A stretch of 64,000 nucleotides of DNA, from positions 1 to 64,000 of the forward strand of contig CAZCEC010000029.1 in NCBI GenBank assembly GCA_964497615.1, given 5' to 3'. The DNA is from CAZCEC01 sp964497615 (lineage in GTDB: Bacteria > Chloroflexota > Anaerolineae > Anaerolineales > UBA6663). A program made the translations under genes and the position numbers. Of the stretch, positions 6,663 through 16,186 are shown in pieces. The number at the start of each line of letters is the position of its first letter. Position 1 is the first letter of the stretch. The notes beneath the pieces were generated by a model. It ran no database searches. It was not told where the DNA came from and worked only from the letters and a program-made list of their open reading frames with translations.

Positions 6663-8816
6663 CTACTGCACCGGCCGCATGCAGCGGAAGCCAATGTCCA
6701 CGTCCGCCCCATTCGGCGGGCGGCTGAAGCGCCTGGTCGTCAGGTAGATGGTACCGTCCGGATTGCCGAAGGAACCGCCCCGCAGTACCTTGCGCGTGCC
6801 CGTATCCGGTCCCTGGGGATTCTCAGGTGGTGAGACAGCGTAATAGCCATCGCTGTACCAGTCGTTCACCCACTCCAAGGCGTTGCCAGCCATGTCGTAA
6901 GCGCCAAAGGGGCTGACGCCGCCCGGGAAGCTCCCCACGGCTTGCGTGTCCGCCACGCTTACTGGAACAAGCGACCGGTCAAAATCGTTGCCCCACGGAT
7001 AGCGCCGGCCGTCGCCGCCGGTCGCCGCATATTCCCATTCGGCCTCGGTTGGCAGCCGCCCACCCTCATTTTGGCAAAACGTGCTGGCCTGATCCCAAGT
7101 GATGTTGAGCACCGGGAACTGGTCAAAAGTGGTGTCGGTGTAGTACCCGCCGCGCGTGTCTGAACCGCGCCGGGCTGGCGGCGTGCAGGCGCCCGAGGCT
7201 TCACATGCCCGGTAACGCGCATTGGTCACCTCATACTGATCCAGTAGAAACTGCGCCAGCGTCACCGAGTGAATGGGCTGGGCGTCGCCGGCCGCGGCCC
7301 CCATCTGGAAAGTGCCCGCCGGAATGAGCACCATGCCCTCCGGCACCGGGATGGCGGTCGGCTCGGGCGTATTGGTGGGCGGCGCGGTGGTCTCGGTGGG
7401 GGGCACATCGGTGGGCGGGACAACCACTTCCGCCGTGGCCGTCTCCACCACCGCTTCTGCCGTGGCAGTGGGCGCCTCGCCGCTGGCCGTTGTCGCCGTG
7501 GCGGGAACATCGGTTATCGCGGCGGCGGTGGTCGGCGTTGCCCCGCCCAACATCGCCAGCAAGGCGGGCCCGCCGAGCGCCGCGCCGATCCCGAGCGCCG
7601 CCAATCCGCACACCACCACCGCCAGCACCACGCCGCCAATCAACAGCATGTTTGGCCGCCTGGCCGGCGGCTGCGGCGCCTGAACGGGCGGCGCATAGCC
7701 TGAGGGCGGAGGCTGGCCGTAGCCTGTGGCTGGGGCCTGGGTGTAGCCGGCCGGCGGCTGGGCCGCTGGGGGTGCTTGAGTGTAGCCAGGGGGCGCTTGG
7801 GTGTAGCCGGTGGCCGGCCGCTGCGGCTGGCCGTAGTTTGTCGGCACCGGTTCCCGCACCGTGGCGCCAACGGGCGGCGGGGGCGGGGCGGCCGGCCCGG
7901 TGGGCCGCAATGGCTCAATCACGGTTGCGCCGACCGGAGGCGGAGCGATATCGGTCACGCCGGTGCGCCTGGGCGCCGGCCCGGCGATCATCTGGAGTTC
8001 AGCCGCCAAGTCCGCAGCATGCTGGTAGCGATGCGCAGGATTCTTGGCCAGGGCGCGGTCGACAATGTTCTTGAGAGCCGGCGGCACGTCGGCGAGCGTC
8101 TGGATATCGGGCACCGGCTCGTTGACGTGCTTCATCATGACCGTCATGGCCGAGTCGCCTTCAAACGGCGGCCGGCCAGCAGCCATTTCATACAACATCA
8201 CGCCCAGCGAGTAGATGTCGGCGCGCCCATCCAACGCTTCGCCGCGCACCTGCTCGGGCGACATATAGGCCGGCGTGCCGATGATGGCGCCGGTGACGGT
8301 GTGGGTCTGGCCGCCGAGGATCTTCGCTACGCCGAAGTCGGTCAAGACCGGCACATCCTTGGCCGTCATCATGACGTTGGCCGGCTTCAGGTCGCGATGG
8401 ACGGTGCCGCGCTCATGGGCGTAGGCGACTGCGTCGGCCACCGCGCCGATGATGGCCGCCGTGGCAGAGATGGGCAGCCGCTGGCGCATCTCGCTCAACT
8501 GCTTGAGGCGCCCTTGCAGGCTGTCGCCCGGGAGAAACTCCATCACCATGTAGTAGGTGTCTTCATCGTGATTGAAGTCGAACACCTGGACGATATTGGG
8601 GTGGCGCCACTGCGCGACGCTGGCCGCCTCGGCCTCAAAGCGACGCACGAATTCCGGGTCGTGCGAGAGATGCGCGTGGATCAGCTTAACGGCCACCGTT
8701 CGCCGCAGATTGGGGTCATGCGCACGATAAACCGACGACATGCCGCCCTGCCCCAGCAGCGCTTCAATTTTGTAGCGGCCGCCTAAGGTATACCCGATCC
8801 AGCTTGGTCTGCTCAT
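6663..8816 (-). CDS. Ser/Thr protein kinase with C-terminal FGE-sulfatase fold
   Basis: A 717-residue membrane protein. Residues 15-275 form a Hanks-type kinase with LGQGGMSSVY, K44 (VAVK), HRDLKPANV with D142, and DFG with D160, so the kinase looks active. A Pro/Gly/Tyr-rich linker with repeated GYTQAPP follows. A membrane segment spans about 390-423, then a Thr-rich linker, then a formylglycine-generating-enzyme fold from about 493 to the end (IPAGTFQMG, GGRLPTEAEWEYAATGG, GNALEWVNDW, IGFRCMRP). The paired cysteines used by true FGEs after RGGS are absent, so the outer domain is more likely a sensor or binding module. Topology suggests cytoplasmic kinase, extracellular FGE fold. It converges with the aminotransferase gene. 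Confidence 0.93.
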   Translation of the reverse strand: MSRPSWIGYTLGGRYKIEALLGQGGMSSVYRAHDPNLRRTVAVKLIHAHLSHDPEFVRRFEAEAASVAQWRHPNIVQVFDFNHDEDTYYMVMEFLPGDSLQGRLKQLSEMRQRLPISATAAIIGAVADAVAYAHERGTVHRDLKPANVMMTAKDVPVLTDFGVAKILGGQTHTVTGAIIGTPAYMSPEQVRGEALDGRADIYSLGVMLYEMAAGRPPFEGDSAMTVMMKHVNEPVPDIQTLADVPPALKNIVDRALAKNPAHRYQHAADLAAELQMIAGPAPRRTGVTDIAPPPVGATVIEPLRPTGPAAPPPPPVGATVREPVPTNYGQPQRPATGYTQAPPGYTQAPPAAQPPAGYTQAPATGYGQPPPSGYAPPVQAPQPPARRPNMLLIGGVVLAVVVCGLAALGIGAALGGPALLAMLGGATPTTAAAITDVPATATTASGEAPTATAEAVVETATAEVVVPPTDVPPTETTAPPTNTPEPTAIPVPEGMVLIPAGTFQMGAAAGDAQPIHSVTLAQFLLDQYEVTNARYRACEASGACTPPARRGSDTRGGYYTDTTFDQFPVLNITWDQASTFCQNEGGRLPTEAEWEYAATGGDGRRYPWGNDFDRSLVPVSVADTQAVGSFPGGVSPFGAYDMAGNALEWVNDWYSDGYYAVSPPENPQGPDTGTRKVLRGGSFGNPDGTIYLTTRRFSRPPNGADVDIGFRCMRPVQ

Positions 8817-8861
8817 AGAGTGTTCCGGTCTCCGTTGGTAGTGCCTCGGTCCATTATAACC

Positions 8862-10754
8862 TTAGCCTGCCGCAACAACATTGTTCTTGCCCCGGTGCTT
8901 GGCCTGATACAGCGCCGCATCCGCCGTTTGCACGAGCACGGCGGGGGTCTGACCGTGTTCCGGCGCCGCCGCTACGCCGGCGCTGATCGTTACGCCCGCC
9001 CCCGGGCCCGCGCCGGGCAACGCCAATTGGCTGATGGCCGATTGGAGTCGTTCGGCCACGCACACCGCCTCTGGGAGGGCGATCTCCGGCAGGATGATGG
9101 CGAACTCCTCGCCACCGTAGCGCGCGGCAGTGTCCATGGCCCGGATGCTGCGTGAGAGCAGGGCGGCCAGCACGCGCAGAGCATCATCGCCTGCCGGGTG
9201 ACCAAACGTGTCGTTGTAGGCCTTGAAGTCATCGATGTCCACAATAATAACCGCCAGCGGGCGCCCATACCGTTCGGCCCGGTTCAACTCACGCGCCAGC
9301 ACCAAGTCGAACTGGCGCCGGTTGGCCACCCCCGTCAGCCCGTCCGTCATGGCCAGCCGCTCTTGCTCAGCGAACAACCGGGCATTCTCCCAGGCCAGCC
9401 CGGCCGCGGCGGCCAGGGCGGCCAGCCGTTCGGCAAGCGCGGGCGCATAAAAGCCCGTTTGCTGCTTGTCCAACGAGAGAATGCCCAGCAACTGCCCGCG
9501 GGCCACGATCGGCGCGCCGGCCCAGGAGCCAATGTGCGCCGCTAAGTCGCCGGCAATCCATTCCGGGTCGGCGCGCACATCGGTCACGACGGCGGGCCGG
9601 AGGCTGGTAGCCATGCGCGCCAGATTGGGAATCGTTTCCAGCGGATGATCAAACGCAGCCACTGCGGCGGCCACACCGAACTGCTCGTAGCCCCGGTGCC
9701 GGACCATGCGCAGCCGTTGGGTTTGCGGATCAAGCTGCATGACGCAAGCCGAATCGTAAGGCAGTACCGCGCGCACCTGGTCCAGCAGCACATCCAGGAT
9801 GGCATTGGGGTTCAACTCCTGCGACAGCGACAGGGCAATGTCACGCAGCGAGTCGGCCAGTTGGCGCTGTTCGTTGGCGGCGGCATGCAGCCGCGCATTG
9901 TGGATGGCGGCAGCCGCGCGGCCTGCGAGCGCCTCCAGAATCTCCAGGTCCGGCTCGCCAAAGGCAGCCGGCCGGCGGCTCTCGACGTTGATCACCCCCA
10001 GGCAGTCGTCGCGCAGCATCAGCGGCGCCGCCATCTCGGACCGCGCGCGCGGGTCGATCGCCAGGTACCGGGCATCACGCGTCACGTCGGGCACCAAGGC
10101 ACTCGCCTGCTCGCGCACCACCCAGCCGGTCACCCCTGCCTCAAGCCCTATGGTTTGGCCCACGACCGATGCCTCGTAACCGGCTTCCGCGGCCACGGTC
10201 AGCCGGCCGCCGTCACACAACAGCAAGGCTGCATTCTCGCCGCGAAACAGGGCCCGGGTGCGGCTGACGATGATCTGCAGACAGGCCTGCAAGTCCAGCG
10301 TCGCCAGGGCGCGGTCGATGTCGTGCAGGGCCGTGAGCGTGTCAATCTCTCGCTGGAGCTGCAGTTCAGTCCGGCGGCGTTCGGTCTCATCTTCCACAAC
10401 GGTCAGGATGCCCGCAAGCTGGCCATCTGCCCACAGTGGAATCAGGTGGGCTGATTGCGGCATCTCCGCCAATTCGCTGCCCGCCGCGGCTGGAAGCCGC
10501 AGCCAGTAGCGGTGAATGTTCATGGGCAGCCGGAGCGCCTCCCGCTGCTCCATCACCAAATCATATGCCGCCAGCAGGCTCCGATCTGCCAGTTCCGGAA
10601 AGGCGTCTCCCAAAGTTCGCCCGAGGTAAGCCGACCGCGCACCCGGCAGCCGCTCCAGCAGCCAGCGATTGATCTGCCGCACCATGAGGCCGTTGTCGGT
10701 AACGATCACTCCGGCCGGCCACGCATCGAGAAATTCTTGATCGTAGGTCAGCAT
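8862..10754 (-). CDS. PAS-GAF-GAF diguanylate cyclase (GGDEF)
   Basis: A 630-residue soluble signalling protein. A PAS-like domain (about 5-125) is followed by two GAF domains (about 140-290 and 300-455). A GGDEF domain then runs from about 470, with TDGLTGVANRR, VDIDDFKAYND and the active-site loop RYGGEEF. An RAMD motif five residues before GGEEF matches the c-di-GMP inhibitory site. It should make c-di-GMP in response to small ligands or redox cues. Its start is 2 nt from the stop of the ATPase-winged-helix gene upstream, so the two are almost certainly cotranscribed. Confidence 0.95.
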   Translation of the reverse strand: MLTYDQEFLDAWPAGVIVTDNGLMVRQINRWLLERLPGARSAYLGRTLGDAFPELADRSLLAAYDLVMEQREALRLPMNIHRYWLRLPAAAGSELAEMPQSAHLIPLWADGQLAGILTVVEDETERRRTELQLQREIDTLTALHDIDRALATLDLQACLQIIVSRTRALFRGENAALLLCDGGRLTVAAEAGYEASVVGQTIGLEAGVTGWVVREQASALVPDVTRDARYLAIDPRARSEMAAPLMLRDDCLGVINVESRRPAAFGEPDLEILEALAGRAAAAIHNARLHAAANEQRQLADSLRDIALSLSQELNPNAILDVLLDQVRAVLPYDSACVMQLDPQTQRLRMVRHRGYEQFGVAAAVAAFDHPLETIPNLARMATSLRPAVVTDVRADPEWIAGDLAAHIGSWAGAPIVARGQLLGILSLDKQQTGFYAPALAERLAALAAAAGLAWENARLFAEQERLAMTDGLTGVANRRQFDLVLARELNRAERYGRPLAVIIVDIDDFKAYNDTFGHPAGDDALRVLAALLSRSIRAMDTAARYGGEEFAIILPEIALPEAVCVAERLQSAISQLALPGAGPGAGVTISAGVAAAPEHGQTPAVLVQTADAALYQAKHRGKNNVVAAG

Positions 10755-10756
10755 GG

Positions 10757-11866
10757 TCAGTCGCTGGGCCGCGCCGTGAAACGATAGCCGCGCCCCGGCA
10801 CCGTGTGCAGATGGCGCGGGCGGCTGGGGTCCGGCTCGATCTTCTCGCGCAGCCGCCGCACAAGCTGGGCCAGGCTGTCATCACGCACACCGCGCTCGAA
10901 GATCTGATCTTCGGGCCACACCCCGCGGATGACGTCATCCTTGGCACACACCTGGCCCGCCCGCTGGCTCAGAAACTCCAGCAGCAGGCTCTCCTTCAAG
11001 GTTAGCTGCGCCGCGTCCACATGGAGCGGCCGCGCCTGCATCAGAAGGTCGATGCCGCTTACGCCCGCCGCGTTTATCTCGTCCTGGGCCGGGGCATCTG
11101 CCCAAAACTCGTCTATCCGCCCCGTCACGGCCGGGTGCGTGGACAGCGACGCCGTGTCCAGGTCCACGCCCGCCGCGTGCGCCTCGCACACCGCCCGCAG
11201 CAGCGACGGATAGCCGCCGGAGAGCGACACGATCCGTGCGCGGGCTTCCGCGTTCCAAGCCAGGCCGGCCCGCTGCGCGTAGCGGTCAACGTTCCAGGCC
11301 GCGTCCGTGTCGCTCAACGGCCGTAGCCAAAGGGTTTGGCCAAAGAACAGCTCGGCCAGTTCGTTGTCGGCGGCCCAGGGCCGGCGGGTGGCGGTGACGT
11401 AGGTCAGCCGGTACTTGAACGCGTCGCGCAGGGCCCGCAAGTTGCCGGGCAGCCCGCCGTTGGCCTCCCCCAGCAGGCGGCCATCCGGCCCCGCCAGACG
11501 GCTCAGGTCGAGCAAGAAGCACAGCCCGCGGCCCGAATGGCCCGAGTGGGCGAGAGCCGCGCCTACGGCCCTTTCCAGCGCCTCCAGGGGCGGCTCCTCG
11601 GCCAGTTCCGCCGTCGAGCCGGCCAGCCTTTGCCGCATCAGGCGCAGTAAACCCTCGGCTGAAGGCTCCCCCAAGCGGTTGCCATCCACCAGGACGTAGC
11701 GCACCGGCGCGTTCTCGACCCGGTGGGCGATGTAGCCCAGCAGATTGCTCTTGCCCGCGCCGCTGAGCCCCACCACAGCCACGCACTCGCCACGGCGCAC
11801 CGACGCCGCAATCTCGGCCCTCTCCGCCCCCCGGTAATCGGCTGGATAGTTGTCCCAATCGCTCAT
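10757..11866 (-). CDS. ATPase-winged-helix fusion transcriptional regulator
   Basis: A 369-residue protein. An N-terminal P-loop NTPase has Walker A GLSGAGKS (33-40) and a hydrophobic strand LCFLLDLSRL fitting Walker B. From about 285 an OmpR/PhoB-type winged helix follows (LLEFLSQRAGQVCAKDDVI, LVRRLREKIEPD, TVPGRGYRF). The ATPase-first order resembles STAND-like regulators rather than two-component receivers. It is divergent from the operon at 12000-14380 across 133 bp and lies 2 nt upstream of the diguanylate cyclase, so it may control both. Its ligand is unknown. Confidence 0.88.
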   Translation of the reverse strand: MSDWDNYPADYRGAERAEIAASVRRGECVAVVGLSGAGKSNLLGYIAHRVENAPVRYVLVDGNRLGEPSAEGLLRLMRQRLAGSTAELAEEPPLEALERAVGAALAHSGHSGRGLCFLLDLSRLAGPDGRLLGEANGGLPGNLRALRDAFKYRLTYVTATRRPWAADNELAELFFGQTLWLRPLSDTDAAWNVDRYAQRAGLAWNAEARARIVSLSGGYPSLLRAVCEAHAAGVDLDTASLSTHPAVTGRIDEFWADAPAQDEINAAGVSGIDLLMQARPLHVDAAQLTLKESLLLEFLSQRAGQVCAKDDVIRGVWPEDQIFERGVRDDSLAQLVRRLREKIEPDPSRPRHLHTVPGRGYRFTARPSD

Positions 11867-11999
11867 TGGATGCCTGGCCGCAAATCGCGCGGATTATACT
11901 ATCGGACGGCCAATAAAACTCACATGCCGGGCATCCGCCCGTCATTTCCTTGTCAAGCGCGCCGCGCCCGCCCGTGCTACGATAGCGTCAGGTACGCCT

Positions 12000-12224
12000 A
12001 TGTCTCCCCGACTGCGCGTGATTCTGGCCGTCGCCGGCCTGCTCCTCATCACGGCCTCGCTGCTGGCCCTGGCCTACGCCTTTTGGCCGGTGGACACCGC
12101 GACGGACGAGTACCTCCCGCCGCCTACCCTGTTCGCGCCGCCGCAGGCGAGCATGCCCACATCTCCTGGAGCGGCGGCCGGCTTTTCGGCGGTCTTTGGC
12201 GCTGTAGACGGCGAGGCAGTATGA
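12000..12224 (+). CDS. Small single-pass membrane protein
   Basis: A 74-residue protein, MSPRLRVILAVAGLL onward, with one membrane helix at about residues 7-28 and a Pro/Ala-rich tail. I recognise no family. It is judged real because its stop TGA overlaps the ATG of the next gene (ATGA at 12221-12224), which suggests translational coupling, and because the intergenic region to the divergent regulator ends just before it. A TACGAT box near 11978 may be its -10 element. Confidence 0.6.
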   Translation: MSPRLRVILAVAGLLLITASLLALAYAFWPVDTATDEYLPPPTLFAPPQASMPTSPGAAAGFSAVFGAVDGEAV

Positions 12225-14380
12225 CTCACCGCCGCTTTGGGTTTTGGCTCGTTGCCGCTGCGCTGACCGCTGTCCTGGCCGCGTGCTCGCCAGCTACCGC
12301 TCCCATCGATGTGCCTGCGACGGCCCCGGTCAGCGCCTCCGAAGCCGCCGTCCAGACGCAGATCGTGGTCCAAACCCAGGTCGTCGAGGCTGAGACAACG
12401 CGGACGGCCGCGCCGCAGCCCACCACAATCCCGGAGGTAAGCCAGCCCGGCCCCACGGCTACGCTGGCACCAATGGCCACTACCGTGCCGCCCACCACTG
12501 GGCCACCCACTGCCGCGCCGACCGTGTCCCCGTCCCCGACACAGGTGGTCGAGCAGCGAGTGGTCGAGGTGGAGTGGCCGCCCGAAATGCGCCTGGGCGG
12601 GTCCGACCTCGTCCGCCTGTCGCTCATCCCAGCCGCCGATGCGGTCGAGGTCGTGACCGAGTTCGAGGACCACACGACGATTACCCAGCCGGTGCGCATC
12701 GACCGGCCACCTGGCTTCGATCTCTCCGCCATCGCCCGGCTCGACGCCTCCGGCTTCGAGGTTTCGCCCGAATCCGAGCAGGTCCAGGCGCTGACCGCCG
12801 GGACGACCGCCAACTTCCGCTGGACCGTCCGGCCGCGGGATGCCGGACAGCACCGGATTGCCCTGACGGTCCGGCTGCGCTGGACGCCCCAACCCGGCAA
12901 CAATCAGCCTGAGCGCGAGACAGCACTCTACGACCGTGGGTTCACCATCCAGGTGAACGCATTGCTGGGCCTCACGACGCGCGAACTAGCCGCCGCCGGG
13001 CTGATCGGGCTGGTATTTGGCAGCACGCTGAGCCTGCCCCTGGCGGCACATGCCCTGCGGCCCCGCGCCCGCCAGCGGCTGCTAGACCTCCTGACCCCCA
13101 ACCCGAGCGTCGTCATCGAGCAGCCGCCCGGTCTGGACCTGTCGCTCACGGAGTCCAATCTGCTGCGGGCTCTGTTCAACGCCTACGGGCGTCTGGTCAT
13201 CGCCGCCGAGTTCCGCTCGGGCTACTCCGGGGCGCGCACCTTTTTGGCCCAGCCCATCCGGCCCGATGGCCGCGCCGACGCCTATACCATCGCCAAGCTG
13301 GGAGAGCGCTCGGCCATCGAGCGCGAGTACGTGAACTACGAGACCTTCGTCAAGGATACGCTGCCGCCCATCACCGCCCGCATCCAGGCGCGGCCGGTGG
13401 CTCTGGCCCCTGCCCGGCGCGGCGGCGAACTGCTGCCAGCGGCGGGGAGCGCTGCCCTGCGCTACACCTTTATTGGCGAGCCGGGCCAGTCGCCCGCGAG
13501 CCTGCGCGCCGCGCTGAGGGCCGACCCAGACCCGGCCTTGCTGGAAAAGCTGTTCAGCACATTTGGCCCCAACTGGTGGATGCAGCGCCGCCCGTACACG
13601 TTCCGGCTGGCGCTGGAGTATGACCGCCTGCTGCCCACCCACCTGGTGCTGGAGCCGGCTGGCCGCCGCCAGCCCAGCGCCGACCTCGACGGCCGCCAGT
13701 CACCGGCCGAGCTGGCCCTGAAGGTTGGCGAGGTGGTGCGCCTCCAGCACCTGCGCCCGGTGGAACTGCGGCCGGATGGCGAATCGCTTTCCCTGGCGGG
13801 CGTGGCCGCGCCGGGCCAGCCGCCGCTGCGCGCCCGGTGGCTTAGCACCACCTCTCCAGTGGGCGCTGTGGCGCGCGTGGCTGCCACACGCGCCACGTTG
13901 CTGGCCGATATGACGTTTGATTTCGCGCTGCTGGGCCTGCCGGAACCCCTGGCGCGCCTCCCCAGCCTGCTCAACGAGACGATCAGCGGCACGCAGTCCA
14001 CCATCCACGGCGACCTCAACCTGGAGAATGTGCTGGTGGGGCCCGGCGGTTTCATGTGGCTGATTGACTTCGCGCAGACCCGCGACGGCCATGCGCTGTT
14101 CGACTTCGCGTATCTTGAAGCTGCGATTATCGCCAACGTCCTGCCGCCCGAGCACCCCGAGTGGCCCGAAAGCTACGCCGCGCTGGCGGCTGGGGAGCAC
14201 CCGCTACAAGCGGCCGTGCGCGGCATGGCCGAGCGCTGCCTGTTCAACCCGGCCCGCTGGCGCGAGTACCGGCTGGCGCTGTTCCTGGCCTGCCTGGGCG
14301 CGCTCAAGTACACCAATCTCGACCCAAATCAGAAATACCGCCTTTACCTCACCGCCGCCGCCCTCTCCGAGCACCTGTAG
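12221..14380 (+). CDS. Lipid-anchored membrane protein with cytoplasmic APH/kinase-like domain (TCAD9-like)
   Basis: A 719-residue protein. A lipoprotein signal ends at C22 (TAVLAAC). A Thr/Pro linker (30-110) and an extracytoplasmic beta-rich domain (about 112-248, starting VVEVEWPPEMRLG) follow. A membrane helix lies at about 256-279. The cytoplasmic part carries GYSGARTFL (334-342), a Lys in AKLG (K359), HGDLNLENVL (H596, D598) and WLIDFA (D616), the catalytic-loop pattern of aminoglycoside-phosphotransferase-like kinases. By eye this matches the ternary-complex-associated kinase-like domains of predicted NTP-dependent conflict systems; that assignment is unverified. It overlaps the small membrane gene upstream and is followed by DUF4349 and VWA lipoproteins. 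Confidence 0.7.
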   Translation: MTHRRFGFWLVAAALTAVLAACSPATAPIDVPATAPVSASEAAVQTQIVVQTQVVEAETTRTAAPQPTTIPEVSQPGPTATLAPMATTVPPTTGPPTAAPTVSPSPTQVVEQRVVEVEWPPEMRLGGSDLVRLSLIPAADAVEVVTEFEDHTTITQPVRIDRPPGFDLSAIARLDASGFEVSPESEQVQALTAGTTANFRWTVRPRDAGQHRIALTVRLRWTPQPGNNQPERETALYDRGFTIQVNALLGLTTRELAAAGLIGLVFGSTLSLPLAAHALRPRARQRLLDLLTPNPSVVIEQPPGLDLSLTESNLLRALFNAYGRLVIAAEFRSGYSGARTFLAQPIRPDGRADAYTIAKLGERSAIEREYVNYETFVKDTLPPITARIQARPVALAPARRGGELLPAAGSAALRYTFIGEPGQSPASLRAALRADPDPALLEKLFSTFGPNWWMQRRPYTFRLALEYDRLLPTHLVLEPAGRRQPSADLDGRQSPAELALKVGEVVRLQHLRPVELRPDGESLSLAGVAAPGQPPLRARWLSTTSPVGAVARVAATRATLLADMTFDFALLGLPEPLARLPSLLNETISGTQSTIHGDLNLENVLVGPGGFMWLIDFAQTRDGHALFDFAYLEAAIIANVLPPEHPEWPESYAALAAGEHPLQAAVRGMAERCLFNPARWREYRLALFLACLGALKYTNLDPNQKYRLYLTAAALSEHL

Positions 14381-14464
14381 GCCGCTGTCAACGCTCCATC
14401 AACTGAATATCAAGCCTCCCCCGGCCCCCTGCCCTACAGTGGGGCAGAGAGACCGGAGGAGACC

Positions 14465-15166
14465 ATGCGCGCCCGTTTTGCTTGCCTTACCGCCCTAATC
14501 GCCCTGCTCAGCCTGGCCGCCTGCGCGCCGGCAACGCCGGCCCTCATCGGCGCGTACCGCCCAGACGCCAGCCAGCCCATCGCCACTTACGTACTGCCGC
14601 CCGCAGGGCAGATCCTGGTGTATGACGCCTACGTGGAGATGGAGGTCCGCGACACAGCCGCTGCCGCAGACCGGGCCGCGCAGCTTGCCGCCGATCACGA
14701 CGGCTACCTGTCGTCATCCCAGCAATGGCGCGAGGACGGCCACAGCCATACCACCGTCACCCTGGCCGTCCCCAGCCACTATTTCGACAGCCTGCACACC
14801 GCCCTGCTCGATCTGGGCCGCCTTCGGAGCGAGCGCACCAGCGGCACGCTCGTCAGTCCCGCCTATCCCGGCCAGGTGATCTACGCCACGATCACCGTGC
14901 ACTTCATCCCCAGCCCGCCCCTGGTGACCTTGCCGCGCCTGCCCGGCGTGGAGTGGGACCCGGCAGACACTTTCGCCAGCGCGTTCGCACTCTTCGCCGC
15001 CATCTTCACGTTCCTGCTCGACATCGTGATCTGGCTGGCCGTCGTCGTTGGGCCATTCGCGCTGCTGGGGCTGGGGCTGCGTTGGATGGTCCGCCGGGTT
15101 CGGATTGCCCCGGCGACGCTGCAGCCGCCAATACCCAAGGATCACGAAACCGCCAATGAGTCGTAG
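14465..15166 (+). CDS. DUF4349 lipoprotein
   Basis: A 233-residue protein with a lipoprotein signal (LLSLAACAP). A DUF4349 core runs from about 50 to 160, with the typical EMEVRDTAAAADRAAQLAADHDGYLSSS start and VTLAVPSHYFDSLHTALLDLG. A C-terminal membrane helix lies at about 180-205, followed by a basic tail. Function of the family is unknown. A strong GGAGGA ribosome site precedes the ATG. A second DUF4349 lipoprotein follows within 75 nt. This copy is shorter and lacks the coiled-coil segment of the second. Confidence 0.88.
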   Translation: MRARFACLTALIALLSLAACAPATPALIGAYRPDASQPIATYVLPPAGQILVYDAYVEMEVRDTAAAADRAAQLAADHDGYLSSSQQWREDGHSHTTVTLAVPSHYFDSLHTALLDLGRLRSERTSGTLVSPAYPGQVIYATITVHFIPSPPLVTLPRLPGVEWDPADTFASAFALFAAIFTFLLDIVIWLAVVVGPFALLGLGLRWMVRRVRIAPATLQPPIPKDHETANES

Positions 15167-15238
15167 GAGCGCCCCTGCCCTGGAACGGGGTTGCAGGCGC
15201 GATGGACTGACCAAGGAAATCATCCAGGAGACGAAGCC

Positions 15239-16120
15239 ATGCTCACAAAACGCCTACTCATCGCTGTCGTCGCTGTGGCCGCCGCCGCCCTGTTGGCTGC
15301 GTGCTCACCAGCCGCTGGGCCAACTATGATGGCGCCCGCGGCCACCCAGGCTGCCCAGCCCACAATGGCACCCGCTGCAACCCAGGCAGCAGGCCTCGAG
15401 TTTTCCGGCTCGGGCCAGCCCTCTGCCCTCATGCCGCCCCCAGCCGGGCAGATGATCATCAAGAACGCGGAGATCGAATTGCTCGTCACGGACACCAACA
15501 TCGCCATTGACCAGGTGACGCTGATGGCGGCGGACTATGGCGGCTACCTCATCTCATCCCAGACCTGGTTCACGGGCGACTACAAGCACGGCACGTTGAA
15601 CATGGGCGTGCCCTCGACGCAGTTCGAGGCCGTGCTCAGCCGCCTGCGCCGGGTCGGCAGCGAGGTCCTGCGGGAGACGACCTCCGGGCAGGACGTGAGC
15701 GCCGACTATGCCGATCTCCAGGCCCGCCTGACGAACCTGGAGGCCACCGCCGCCCGCGTACGCGAGTTCCTGGCCTCGGCCACCAACGTCACCGAGTCCC
15801 TGGCGGTCAACGCTGAACTGTCGTCGCTGCAAGGCCAAATCGAGCAGATCAAGGGTCAGATGCGCTACTACGAGGGCCGCTCCGCCTACTCCACCATCAC
15901 CGTCACCCTGACACCGGAGCGTGCGCCCGCCGAGCCTGTAGCGGATGAGCCCTGGCGGCCCCAGGAGACCTTAGCCAGCGCTGTGAAGACCCTCAGGGAC
16001 GGCTCCCAGACCGTCGCCGACGGGCTGATTTGGTTCACCGTCGTGTGCGGGCCTGGGCTGCTCCTGCTGGCCATCCCGCTGGGCGTGGTCGTCTGGGTGC
16101 GCCGCGCCCGCCGCAAATAG
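15239..16120 (+). CDS. DUF4349 lipoprotein with coiled coil
   Basis: A 293-residue protein with a lipobox (ALLAACSP), an Ala/Thr/Pro linker with repeated MAPAATQ, and a full DUF4349 core (KNAEIELLVTDTNIAIDQV, GYLISSQ). A coiled coil follows (YADLQARLTNLEA through SSLQGQIEQIKGQMRYYEGR), then a membrane helix near the C-terminus and a basic tail. The ATG at 15239 is preceded by AGGAG and starts a good signal peptide; an upstream in-frame extension lacks both. It is paired with the DUF4349 gene before it and the VWA gene after it. Confidence 0.9.
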   Translation: MLTKRLLIAVVAVAAAALLAACSPAAGPTMMAPAATQAAQPTMAPAATQAAGLEFSGSGQPSALMPPPAGQMIIKNAEIELLVTDTNIAIDQVTLMAADYGGYLISSQTWFTGDYKHGTLNMGVPSTQFEAVLSRLRRVGSEVLRETTSGQDVSADYADLQARLTNLEATAARVREFLASATNVTESLAVNAELSSLQGQIEQIKGQMRYYEGRSAYSTITVTLTPERAPAEPVADEPWRPQETLASAVKTLRDGSQTVADGLIWFTVVCGPGLLLLAIPLGVVVWVRRARRK

Positions 16121-16186
16121 CTGCGCCCAGTTACTGCGCTCCATTTCTGTTGCTCCGTTGACACTACACCATCGCGAGGAGAAGCA

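Noticed and set aside
11723..12220. N-terminal extension of the kinase-like lipoprotein gene
   Set aside because: It is antisense to the ATPase-winged-helix gene and overlaps the small membrane gene. The lipoprotein signal begins at 12221.
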